Of a stretch of 64,000 bases of DNA, positions 24,040-33,687 are shown in pieces. The stretch spans positions 3,435,235-3,499,234 of the forward strand of contig ML677385.1 of the NCBI GenBank assembly GCA_007922305.1. The letters run 5' to 3'. Position 1 is the first letter of the stretch; each line of letters opens with the position of its first letter. Under the pieces are notes generated by a model. That model was not told where the DNA came from. It made no database searches and was given only the letters and a program-made list of their open reading frames with translations. Both the position numbers and the translations under genes were made by a program. Origin of the DNA: Dermatemys mawii. Lineage: Eukaryota; Chordata; Testudines; Dermatemydidae.

Positions 24040-24232
24040 AACTGCTCTGGGATTACTTTGCCTGGCTTACTCTGATTGGGAAGTTTTCCTTGAGGTTTGT
24101 CTGTGGTATGAGCCTCTGTACAGATGTTGGATGATTTAATTGGGGATTGCTCTTGCTTTGAGCAGGGGGTTGGACTAGATGACCTCCTGAGATCCCTTCC
24201 AACTCTGATATTCTATGATTCTATGATGTTAG
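24040..24232 (+). mobile_element. CR1 LINE 3' end
   Basis: Ends with the CR1 3' signature: ggttggactagatgacctcc, then gatcccttccaactctgata, then the terminal attctatgattctatgat repeats. These short tail repeats define the exact 3' terminus of CR1 elements. Only the 3' untranslated part is kept. Confidence 0.9.
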
Positions 24233-24499
24233 TTCCATAGTGTTCTGCTGCATCTTTTATTATGCTGTCCCCCGCTTCACTTTCTTTTTTTTGGGTTGTT
24301 CCCTATAATATGTAGCCCTGTTAGAGGGAATAATGGGGGGTATTTAAGAGTTTAACTCCATATTGGGTTAGAATCCAGACATTACATTTTCTCTCTGATT
24401 TGGGTTTTTGAACTTAACATGAATATTTCAGACTTGGTGATAACAATTGTTCTCTTATGGGATGTATACAATGCGAAAATATTGATTTCATTAACGTGA

Positions 24500-24645
24500 T
24501 GAAATTATGAAAGAGAAAACTTAAGGTGAATATCAGGAAAAACTTATTGATAGATAGATTAATTGGGTTGTAAAGCAGCCTCTCAAGAGAAGAGGTGGAA
24601 GATGTCGAATGTTTAAAACTTGATTGGATAATGCATTCATAAATT
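24500..24645 (+). mobile_element. CR1 LINE fragment, end of coding region
   Basis: The phrases ggtgaatatcaggaaaaact, gcagcctctcaagagaagag and aaacttgattggataatgca match the last part of CR1 ORF2 (the region before the 3' tail). It lies downstream of a complete CR1 3' end (24232), so it is a separate insertion, truncated at both ends. Confidence 0.65.
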
Positions 24646-25119
24646 TACACAAGTGAGCATTCTTGCAGTAGCACAGGGAGCACTTAGACTACATTACAGG
24701 TCTCCTTCATCACTCACACCTACGAGCTGTACAAGCCAAAATGTAACACTTCCTCCCATTTGTAACAGTGGTGCTATATTTGCAAAGAGAAGTTGCTGCC
24801 AACCCCATCAACTATTTTTCAATATTGGGCTGCCACATAGTGATTTCCTTCATAAACTGGGTGGAACACAGGAAAAAGTTCCACCTTACTGATTTCAGCT
24901 ATTAAAATCTTGCTTCATTACTCTGTTTACAGTACCAGTTAATTCATCTCTAGGTCTACATACAGGATTTAATTATGTATAACGCAAAGAAATCCTAGGT
25001 AGCATGAAATTATGTTCTGCATTCCCGCTAGGTATTTTAAATAGTTCTTGAAAAAATGTCAGAACACAATCCTTAGAAAATTTAGGGGTATTTTTTTATT
25101 TGTTTCTCTTTTGTTACAG
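24646..25119. other. Unassigned DNA, possible end of intron
   Basis: No repeat recognised. The last 35 bases are a strong polypyrimidine tract ending in ttgttacag, a good splice acceptor for the following segment. Confidence 0.4.
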
Positions 25120-25191
25120 GAGCTTCTTTCCGGATTCTATAGAAATGTAGCAATGTTTTTGGAAAAGATGGGGAAAACTCCAAATGACTAA
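25120..25191 (+). CDS. Candidate terminal exon of an unidentified gene
   Basis: After a textbook acceptor (tttctcttttgttacag) a 72-bp frame reads ELLSGFYRNVAMFLEKMG, then KTPND and a TAA stop, starting in phase 0. That phase matches the donor of the exon-like segment at 14184-14270, so the two could splice into one C-terminus of 52 residues. An ATTAAA lies at 25485-25490, about 300 bp downstream, and could be the polyadenylation signal. I do not recognise the family. It could be a real 3' end of a gene whose earlier exons lie upstream of this window, or a coincidence. Confidence 0.45.
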   Translation, partial: ELLSGFYRNVAMFLEKMGKTPND

Positions 25192-25713
25192 TGAAATACT
25201 CTTTCAACAAAGTCAGAAAAGAGGTTTCATAGAAGTATCTTGTTGTCCCTCTTTGGAGTACTAATCTCTGCTCCTTTCTTTCACTCTTCTCCTTCTTTCT
25301 GCCTTGTAGTCTCAGCTGCAGCTGCTTCTACAATTGTCAGTTTCTTCCCTCATATGAACTCGGTTTTAGGGGAGAAAAATTCTTTCCAGCTAAATAGTAA
25401 CAATTTTCCTTTTCTAGTAGGCCTTGTGGGACTCTCCTCGTGAGAAACTGCTGTTACATAGTACATTTAGTTGGAAATATTCTCATTAAAAACTAGGTTA
25501 AGACAGTTCACTTCCATAGGTCACCTAAGCCAAGTTTCCAGAAGTGAAAAGCTTGTATCTGGATTCAGTGTATCACCAGTTACATTCTTAAATAGATGCA
25601 CATGACAGCCTGAGGGTATAGTAAATTAATGATTTTGATCCTGATTCATGCTCTGCAACCGCTTTGTGCTAGCCAGGCCAGTGCACAGAAGACACAAGCA
25701 CCTATACTGTTCC
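25192..25713. other. Possible 3' untranslated region and flanking DNA
   Basis: Pyrimidine-rich sequence follows the candidate stop codon. A 67-codon frame at 25240-25443 has no domain. No repeat recognised. Confidence 0.3.
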
Positions 25714-25718
25714 GTCAC

Positions 25719-26502
25719 TGTCATAAGTGTGAAGTAGCCTAGAATTAGTGTTTACCTGTAAGGGGTTAAGCTAAAGGTAACCTGAGAGGTGGACAACTGA
25801 CCAATGAGAAATTCCTCAAGAGACAAAGGATTTTAAGTTTCAGTTTCTCTCTGGGTCTCTCTCTGTTCACCTCGGCTATGGGGGGAACACAGCTATGTCT
25901 TTCACTATAACTATAAGATTCTATTAAGTATTGTAGTCAGTAAGTTGACCTTCTCTTTATCACTTGGAGAGTTCTCAGTGGTGAGTGTTGGCTGGGTGCT
26001 TCTTGATATTGTAAGCTTCAGCAGAGATATCAACAGTGGGAGAAAATTGCCTCGGGGGAGAGGTTTGGTTTCTGAATCCTTTTGTTGATTATGGTAGATG
26101 CTGTTCTATTGATGGTTATAAGGGATTTATTCCTTTCTTTTTTCTTTTATTAAAATCTTTCTTTTAAGAAGCTGACTGCTTGTTTTCCATTGTGTAAGAT
26201 CCTGGTTTTGGATGGGGCACGTCTCGCAGGATCAGGCGAGGTTTGGGGTTTTTTTTCTCTCAAGCTTCCCAGGGAAGGAAGAAGTTTGGGGGGTTAGTGG
26301 AAAGGGAAAGAAGGGTCCCCAAACTACCCTAGACCTAGTTTGGTGGTGGCAGCGTACCAGGTCCAAATACAAAAGAATTTGTGTTCTGGGGAAAAACATT
26401 TTAACCCAAGCTGGTAAAATAAGCTTGTGGGGGTTATTTCTTTTTTCATGCGGGTCCCCACATCTGTACCCTAGAGTTCAGAGTGGGGAGGCAATCCTGA
26501 CA
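25719..26502 (+). mobile_element. Solo LTR with perfect 5-bp target duplication
   Basis: The segment begins tgtcataagtg and ends aatcctgaca (TG...CA with TGTCA/TGACA inverted ends). It is flanked by the direct repeat gtcac at 25714-25718 and 26503-26507. An ATTAAA at 26149-26154 followed by a T-rich stretch fits the LTR polyadenylation region. The 3' part carries ggtccccacatctgtaccct, which I recognise as a common chelonian retroviral LTR. There is no adjoining internal retroviral sequence, so a recombination between two LTRs removed the provirus. Frames such as 26212-26526 are chance. Confidence 0.9.
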
Positions 26503-26716
26503 GTCACCTTTGGAGAATATCACTAACATTGTAGTCTTTTGCAGGGACCCAGTGTAGGGCCTGTTTCTGGGGCATGCCGGGGAAGGGAGGAGGCATGACT
26601 GGGTCATTCTTACACCCTGGTAATACCCATGGTGCTGCAAAGCTCCTAGGATCTCTGAGGGCTGCCGTAGCCTTCTCTGGAGGCCAAACTGGCAAAGCAG
26701 CGGAGACAAGGCATTT

Positions 26717-26865
26717 GCGTAAATTGGAAGTGATTCTGGTGCAAGGAATGAGTGAGAACAGCTTGCACACTCACCCCTACTTTAGGTAGCCCTTGGATGG
26801 GCATAGGGTGGGGATGTAGGCTGTTTAAAATCAATTTCTGCACCAGAATCACTTCTAATTTATGC
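26717..26865 (+). repeat. Inverted repeat, 27-bp arms
   Basis: gcgtaaattggaagtgattc and following bases (26717-26743) are inverted at 26839-26865 with 25 of 27 bases matching. The spacer is 95 bp. It is probably the core of a MITE, but I could not identify terminal repeats or a target duplication. Confidence 0.6.
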
Positions 26866-26977
26866 AATTACACCTGTCTGTCCTCTTCTCTTGTCCTCCT
26901 TCCCACCTCCCATTTGATAGTTTATTCACCTGTTGAATGATATCTGAATCCTAGCGTGGGGGCTCTCTGGGGTAGTG

Positions 26978-27062
26978 TCTGCCAGTGTTGTACATTCACA
27001 CAATGCCTAACACAATGGGGCCTTGACTGTGTCCTCAGGCACCACGGCAATTGAAATAAATT
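26978..27062 (-). repeat. L3-like LINE 3' fragment
   Basis: The phrases gcctaacacaatggggcctt and caggcaccacggcaattgaa are the reverse complement of the L3-like 3' region at 2505-2630. Confidence 0.55.
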
Positions 27063-28228
27063 CGCTTCAAGGAGCAGTGCAGATGCTGGGCCTGATTCTC
27101 CTTGCCTTTCACCTTGTGTTGTCACTGTATGCCCACTTCCAGGCTACCAACTCAGACATCGTGTGGGACAGCCCTGGCACATCCCCCCACAGCTCCGCTG
27201 AGATGCATTCAGCAGCAGGTGACTGCTGTGCATTACCTCCTCTCAGCCAGCTAGGGTGCTACCTGCTCTGCAAGCTGCTTCTCTGTCCTCTCATCACGGA
27301 TCTCTGATGGTGCACAGCCAAATGAGCCACTGCAAGAATTGAGTTGGTGGCATCAGCATGACGTAGGAGTGGTGGAAGGAATGCTGGCTTCAGCAAACAC
27401 CAGGCATCTTCTCCTGTCTCTCCTCCTTCCATTCAGCACTCTATGCAATCACCACTAGCCATTGCCGTACATTCAGGCTACCTCTCTGTGCTTCCACCCA
27501 GCTTCCCCAGGGGTTCCCCTCCCCTCATTCCACCACCACCACTACCAGGCACACAACATTGCATTTTCTCCCCTGCATGCAGCCCCTTCAACCCAGCTGC
27601 CCCAGGCACCCCCTGACTGAGCCCACCATCCTAATCCCTCACTTTAGAGCCCCCTCATTCAGGCCGTCACTCTAACCTCCCCCTCAGATGTTCCAGGCAC
27701 TCCTCCAGCCAGACAGTGGCTCTTGGCACGTCTCACCATGAACTTTGCAGAAATGTGTACACGAGATGTAAGGCAATGGAGCGCTGGGCCCACCGACTTA
27801 GAGAGCCCCGCAGTAAAGATGACAAGTTTTGTTACGATACATAGACTGAAAACAAGAAGCCATATAATTTAATCATTTGCACTCTATAAAGTGGCAGAGA
27901 TGTTTTTATTTTCCATCCACAACTCTCCTCTCTTAGCTTTTCATGGTGCGCCAGAGCATTGCAATACACTCTTTTGAATGATAAGAACATAGCATGCTTA
28001 TCCCAGTAGGTGGTGATGTTGAGCTGCACAAAATCTTTCTCTGCTCATCCTTCCATTCTTTTTCTTGAAAGGATTATGCCAAAGTAAAAACATGGTTGTT
28101 AGAGATAGATCCAAGGCACAAAGGAGCGGGATAAAGTTATTTTCAAAGTCTTAGCTGCTGTACAGTTTGAGACAATACTCTGCAACATTGCATTTCTTTA
28201 GTTAATGTGCAAAAGCATTTGTGAATAT
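27063..28228. other. Unassigned DNA, C-rich in part
   Basis: 27400-27760 is C- and CT-rich with no recognised family. The short piece ctgggcctgattctccttgc at 27085 resembles a dispersed palindromic repeat. The 94-codon frame at 27023-27307 runs through L3-like DNA and is not a gene. Confidence 0.4.
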
Positions 28229-28240
28229 AGGTTCTGAAAA

Positions 28241-28360
28241 GGTTTCAGAGGGGTAGCCACGTTAGTGTGTATCAGCAAAAAATGAGGAGTCCTTGTGGCA
28301 CCTTAGAGACTAACAAATGTATTTGGGCACAAAAAAAGCTTATGCCCAAATAAATTTGTT
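28241..28360 (+). mobile_element. Fold-back copy of a short retroposed repeat
   Basis: The left part reads ggtttcagaggggtagccac, then cttgtggcaccttagagact and aacaaatgtatttgggca. The sequence then turns and reads the complement, tgcccaaataaatttgtta, giving a hairpin. The direct repeat aggttctgaaaa flanks it (28229-28240 and 28361-28372) and continues as ggttt on both sides, 17 bp in all. Long target duplications like this mark target-primed retroposition. The family also occurs at 30138 and 48410. It is non-coding. Confidence 0.8.
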
Positions 28361-28377
28361 AGGTTCTGAAAAGGTTT

Positions 28378-28669
28378 ATTATTAATTAATTACTATTATT
28401 ATTATTGTGTAAAATATCAGAGAGGAAGGTGGAACTAGAGGATTTTCCAGTTTCAAATGGACACTGCCAAGGTCAGTACATTAGATCTACAATAAGATGC
28501 ATAGCTTCTGCTGCATTCCCTCCCTTCATTCTGTCTGCCTGCACATTTCCCTGGGTGGAACCACACAGTCCAACCACCCTCAGAGAGGATCTCTGGGCTG
28601 CAGTCAGGGGCTCTGGTTGCCAACTGAGTCAATGATGTGAGCTCAGCATGGCTCTGGCACCTGTGTTCA
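28378..28669. other. Unassigned DNA with (ATT)n tract
   Basis: An attaattaattactattatt run lies at about 28380-28405. A short frame at 28405-28635 has no domain. Confidence 0.35.
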
Positions 28670-29165
28670 TTTCATAGTTCATAAATTCTGAAAGACCACT
28701 GTGATCATCTAGTCTGACCTGCAGCATAACACTCGTGTAGAACTTCTCCAGATAATTCCTAGAGCAGATCTTGCAGAAGAACGTCCAATCTTGACTGAAA
28801 AATTGCCAGAGATGGAGACTCCACCATGACCCTTGGTAAATTGTTCCAGTGTTTAATTACCCTCCGTTTTAAAAATTTATACCTTATTTTCCAGCCTGAA
28901 TTTGTCTAGCTTAAACTTCCAGCCATTGGATCATGTTATACCTTTTTCTGCTAGATTAGAAGACCCCATTTTCAAATGTTTGTTTCCCAATGTAAGTACT
29001 TAAAGACTGTAATCAAGTCCCCTCCGCCCCTTGCATTGTTTAAGTTAAATAGGTTGAGCTCCTTGAGCCTGTCACTATAAGGCATGTTTTCTAATAGTTC
29101 AGTCATTCTTGTGGCTCTTCTCTCAACCTCCAATTTACCATATCTATTTATCATGTCCATTTAGC
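28670..29165 (-). mobile_element. CR1 LINE 3' fragment with C-terminal coding
   Basis: On the minus strand 29140-28980 encodes ERRATRMTELLENMPYSDRL, then KELNLFNL and GGDLITVFKYL, the typical C-terminal end of CR1 ORF2. It continues through the 3' untranslated region to about 28670 (the phrase gtgatcatctagtctgacct). 5'-truncated. The short open frame here is a relic, not a gene. Confidence 0.9.
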
Positions 29166-29339
29166 ATGTCTGTTCTACTCTTTACAGCCAGATTTGTTGG
29201 CTATAGACAGTACAGATACTTATATCAGAGAAAGAATTGCAGAGAAGTCAATGGTAGTACAACTAGCATTGCTAGATTATGACATTTGAAGCTACAAAAA
29301 AGGAAACTTCCAATGGCATACTTAGGTATTGTACTACCA

Positions 29340-29470
29340 GGGCAAGTCTTAGGGAAAATGGTGCCCTGGGCAAACTTCTATTTTGGCGCCCCCCTATCAC
29401 CGCTGGCCCACACCTCCAGGGCCTGGAGGTTAGGCTCTTCCCACCTAACCTCCAGGCCCTGCTGTCTCCC
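29340..29470 (+). repeat. GC-rich repeat with a perfect 18-bp hairpin
   Basis: Arms at 29417-29434 (cagggcctggaggttagg) and 29444-29461 are perfectly complementary with a 9-base loop. The flank (gtgccctgggcaaac, ggcgccccc) resembles the GC-rich parts of hAT-derived repeats, but I did not find both ends. Frames reading through it on both strands (29279-29492, 29508-29844) are composition effects. Confidence 0.6.
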
Positions 29471-30137
29471 CCCAGGGCTTAGTTTGTACTGAAAGAAGTG
29501 CCAGAGCTCAAATTAAGCACAGGTAGGGCTCTCTGATAGCAGTGGCTGCTGGCTGGGTGCCCAGCTCTAAGAGCAATAACACTGTCAGCAGCAGCGCAGA
29601 AGTAGGAGTGGCATGGTATTTGGTATATTGCCATCCTTGCTTCTGCTCTGCTGTGGTGGCTTGTGATGCTTGGTTGGCACTCAAGGCGAGCTTTGCACTG
29701 TTACATAGGGGCTGCCTCTTGCCAGAGCCCACAGCCCTTTTGCAGTTTTCTGGCCATGCTTGGCTCACCAGCGGCTCTAGTTCAGATTTTAGGAGGAGAA
29801 AGAGGGCAACTTTAACCGTGATTCTAGGGGCTACTTTGAGTTGATCCTTTCTTCAGACTCAGAGACTAGAATTGTTGGTACTATATATGTAACTGTCAGG
29901 AGAGTTCTATGACACTTGCATAAGACCTGACGTTTTCCAAAATAGGAGGTCTTTGGAACCCCATAACTTAAATTGCTGACATTTTATTCTTTGATTTATT
30001 AAATTTTATGTGTAACATTATTGTGGACAATTGTGGTAGTTTCTTTTAACAAAGTATACATGTGTGGTACCAGAAAATCCTAATCCTAGGAGAAATTGAT
30101 TAAAAATGAGTGGCAATGATTTACAGTAGAACCAATA
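29471..30137. other. Unassigned DNA
   Basis: No repeat family recognised with confidence. The 100- and 86-codon overlapping frames on opposite strands (29508-29844) have no domain. Confidence 0.35.
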
Positions 30138-30430
30138 AGAAATCGAGGAATACTTGTGGCACCTTAGAGACTAACCAGTTATTTCAGCATAAGCTTTTGT
30201 AGGCTATAGCCCACTTCATCGGATGCATAGAATGGAACACACAGAAGTAAGAAGTAAGAAGTACATTTATATGCACAGAAAGTGGAAAAAGTTGGAAATT
30301 ACCATACCAATTCTAAGAGGCTATTTAATTTGGATGAGCCATTATCAGCCGGAGAAAAAAAAACCTTTTGTAGTGAAATTCAAGTGGAACTGTGTCTGAC
30401 AGTTGATAAGAACCTATGAAAAGAAACTTA
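30138..30430 (+). mobile_element. Longer copy of the short retroposed repeat family
   Basis: Starts with aatacttgtggcaccttaga, then aagcttttgtaggctatagc, ccacttcatcggatgcatag, then ggaaattaccataccaattc, aagaggcta, and pieces of an A-rich tract. The first 40 bp match the arms of the fold-back copies at 28241 and 48410, and the rest is the family's downstream body. I cannot say whether it is a SINE or part of a Penelope-like element. No coding frame. Confidence 0.65.
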
Positions 30431-31239
30431 ACTAGGGACCAGTGTTTTACTGTTGAAGAGCATCACTTTTGAATTGTGGAATTCACTTCATTTTCACTTC
30501 AAACGACACAAATGAAAATAATAATTCGGAAAATGTGGTTTCCTGAGCCCACTAGAATTAGTCTGTCCCTCAGGATCTGATCTGCCAAAGAAAACATATT
30601 TTAATCGTGTAAGAGTCTGACTTGCTTCATTAACGATTTTTAACATTGTCTTTTAATATGAAGCTACAATAAAATGACCCCCTATATTATTCAGAGGTTA
30701 GCTGTATTCCTTTTCCTCAAAAGTGAAATAAAACCATTATCGCAAACACAGAGTATGGTATTTCCAGTAAATTATCAAATGTCTTGCTAGCAGTTACTTA
30801 AATCTTATTAACACCCACCATCCACAGCAACAATGTGCTTTCCTTGGGATTGCATTGCTATATAGTTACTGTGATTCACCTGAATTCATATCTGCACTTG
30901 CATGCAAATTTAAGAGTAAACAATAACCTAAAATGATAAGAATTAATCACAAGGTCTTACTATAAACTTTTTCTACCATTTGTCTTTATCTTTCATAACC
31001 TGAGACATCTCTTGCATTGCTCTGGCTATTTCCAGGAGTTTGTTAGTGGATACCTCTTCCCAGAATGCAAAGATTTTTTTTCTCTATGTCTACTCTGCAG
31101 CTATAGGTTAGAGGACAGTTATTCATTCTTGTTGCCCTGATTGCAATAAAATCTTTCTTTCCTCTGGGCCTGTGTGTCTAGATTTGGATTAGAAAACCAT
31201 AAAATATGTGACTCAGACTAAACACAGAGTTGACTCTGA
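30431..31239. other. Unassigned AT-rich DNA
   Basis: Nothing recognised. Confidence 0.4.
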
Positions 31240-31516
31240 GGCCAAGTCTATACTACCCGCTGGATCGGCAGGTAGTTATCGATCTATCGGGAATCGATTT
31301 ATCGCATCTAGTGTAGACACAATAAATAGATCCTCGCGCGCTCTCCCCGTCGACTCTGGAACTCCACCATGGAGAGGCGGAAGTGGAGTCGTTGGGAGAG
31401 TGGCAGTAGTTGACTCACCGCTATAAGGGTGCCCAGGTAAGTTGACCTATTCACGTAGCTGAAGTTGCTTATCTTAGGTCGTCCCCATTCTCCCGTCCCC
31501 CAGTGTAGACCTGGCC
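31240..31516 (+). mobile_element. MITE with GGCCTGGTCTACACT-type ends, copy B
   Basis: A 277-bp element with ends ggccaagtctatactaccc and cagtgtagacctggcc. The interior shares gctctccccgtcgactctgg and actccacca with copy A at 15485-15752. The flanking bases share tctg on both sides. The short frame across it (31208-31426) is not a gene. Confidence 0.85.
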
Positions 31517-32495
31517 TCTGTAACTAAAGGTGTGCTGTTAAACTGCATTTTTTTGTGCAAACTATCTTAACATTGATTTAGATCTGGCTTGTATCGGTTT
31601 AATTTGCTTCTCCAAATTGAAGGTTGCCACTTAATAGCTTCCTGGAGAGCTAAATAAGTGGAGTAATATGGAGGCTCAGAGATATCTTCTACACCTTATG
31701 TAATTCAGTTGCACTCTAATTAAAACTAACTTGTTACTTTTACAGTTGAACTCTTAGTGAGTATTGCTTTGCCATTGTTCAATACTGCTATTCCTCAGAT
31801 TTTGGCCCAAGGTTGCATGTATGCAGTAATTGGTATGAGTTTCAGAAGGCAATGTAGTCAGAGACATTTATCTTTCTAAGTAACGTTTTTGTACTTTTTG
31901 TTGTACCTATAATTACTTTTTATTATCCCAGACTTCTGTAGGCAACAGGAAACCAGGCTATTCTAGATGCAATTTTGAAAAATACAAACTCTAAAACTTT
32001 AACTGACACAACAATTTACTATGTATTCAATATCTGCAGCATTTCGAGTGTCGCAGAATCGTCCTTTGGTGAATTTTATTCAGCATAACTAATGCTTGTG
32101 TCACATACATAGTCCCTTCCCCATCAGTCATACTGATGTAATCAATTTGGAAAGCATGGGAGTGCTACAGAAAAAAGAACTTTATGTCAAACCAAGCATA
32201 AAAAAGCAAATATAAAAGCGGTGCTCAATGTAGAGTATTAAATCCATAAAGATTTCTTACATCGTAGTTACTGGGTTTTTGAGATTACCCCAATGGAACA
32301 CTCATAAAGCAGTGAATGTTGACTGGTGATTTTTAGCATGCCTGAGTTCAATGCACAGGGTCACATAGTTTATTTCGGTTAATACATTGTTGGTGGGGAA
32401 ATGTAAGCATTAACTAATGATCCTGGATTCTTTTGTTTATAAAAAAGCATTACATATTACACACCAAACAGATATTTCTTATTGTACATATGTTG
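31517..32495. other. Unassigned AT-rich DNA
   Basis: No gene or repeat family recognised. Confidence 0.4.
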
Positions 32496-32503
32496 TTATA
32501 TAC

Positions 32504-33679
32504 CAGGAGTCTCAAACATGCGGCCTGCCAAGCCCTTCCCTGCGGCCCGCGATGCTCTCCCTGCCCCCACAGCCAAGCTCCCCTGCAGCCCCTGCCAAGC
32601 TCCCCGCGCCCCTCCACCAAGCTCCCCGCGCCCCTTCCCCTGCTCCCCCACGTGCTTCTCAGCTGCCTGCTGCTTCCCGCTGCTTCGCTTACCACCAGGC
32701 AGTTCTCTGGCGGCTTAGCAGTTTCTGGGAGGGAGGGGCCAGGAGTGGGAAGCCTCATGCACAAGGGAGGAGGGGGAGAAAGGGGCGGGGATTTGGGGAA
32801 GGGGTTGGACTAGGGGCGGGAAGGGGGCAGAGTTGGGGGGGGAACTTTGATGAAGGGGTTGAACTAGGGAAGGAGGGGAGCAGAGTTGGGGTGGGAACTT
32901 TGTGGAAGGGATTTGAAGGGGACAGGGAAGGGGTTGGAAGAGTGCAGTGTGAGTGCAGCCCAGTCCAGGAGGGTGCTGTAATAGAAGTAAATCTAAGTTC
33001 CTGTTTGGTCCTTTGAGTGAGGTGCATTATTAAGTGAATATATTTTATTAAAATTGCTTGGAAATAACTTCATCAAAAAAAAACATTAATGGAAGAAAAG
33101 AGAGTTTTCCAAGACAAATGGGAGAGTTTATATTTTTTCACAGAGGTAAAAGATAAAATTCAATGCCTTATTTGTCAGCAAACGATTGCTGTTCCCAAGG
33201 AGTATAAAGTGCGTCAGCACTATGACTCGATGCACCGTAAAAAATATTTTTACTATACTTTTGTATCATTGTATGTGTAACAGTGAGGCTGAGTATGAGG
33301 CTCAGATTTGTTAGATGATGGAGTAGTTCACCTAAGGCAGTGGTCTCAAACTTGTGACCTGCGGGGTTATTTTCTGTGGCCAGCCAAGCTCCCCATGCCC
33401 CTTCTCTCCCCCCACTTAATTTCCTGCAGCTGCCAAACTCCCCGCGCCCCCACCTCCTTCCTGCCTACCTCCAGGCGCTTAGCACTTTCCAGGAGGGAGG
33501 GGGGAGGAGCGGGGAGCTGTGCGCTCAGGGGAGGAGGCGGGGCAGGGGTGGGACCTCATGGAAGGGGTGGGATGGGGCAGGGCTGGGGGCAGCGAGGGGG
33601 GCATGTCAGTGATGCGGCCCTCGGGCCAATTAACTAGTCCTCATGCGGCCCTTGTGGTCATTTGAGTTTGAGACCCCTG
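32504..33679 (+). mobile_element. hAT element with perfect 8-bp target duplication
   Basis: The ends caggagtctcaaacatg and gtttgagacccctg are inverted. The flanks are the perfect direct repeat ttatatac (32496-32503 and 33680-33687). The GC-rich interior contains a BED-finger relic (33089-33280). At 33338 a second left-type end (cagtggtctcaaacttg) begins and the left-end sequence is repeated in direct orientation up to the right terminus. The element is 1176 bp, too short to encode a full transposase. Long frames in the GC-rich part (32417-33027) reflect base composition. Confidence 0.9.
33089..33280 (+). pseudogene. hAT transposase N-terminal BED zinc finger relic
   Basis: A 63-codon frame with EKRVFQDKWESLYFFTEVKD, then CLICQQTIAVPKEYK and HYDSMH. 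The spacing Cys-x2-Cys-x14-His-x4-His fits a BED-type DNA-binding zinc finger, as found at the N-terminus of Charlie-like hAT transposases and the host genes domesticated from them. The frame ends soon after the finger, and no catalytic domain follows. In a live element it would bind the terminal repeats. Here it is a fragment inside a non-autonomous element. Confidence 0.75.
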
Positions 33680-33687
33680 TTATATAC

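Noticed and set aside
32417..33027. Overlapping frames of 90-199 codons on both strands
   Set aside because: All lie in the GC-rich body of the hAT element 32504-33679. Several frames are open at once, as expected from composition.
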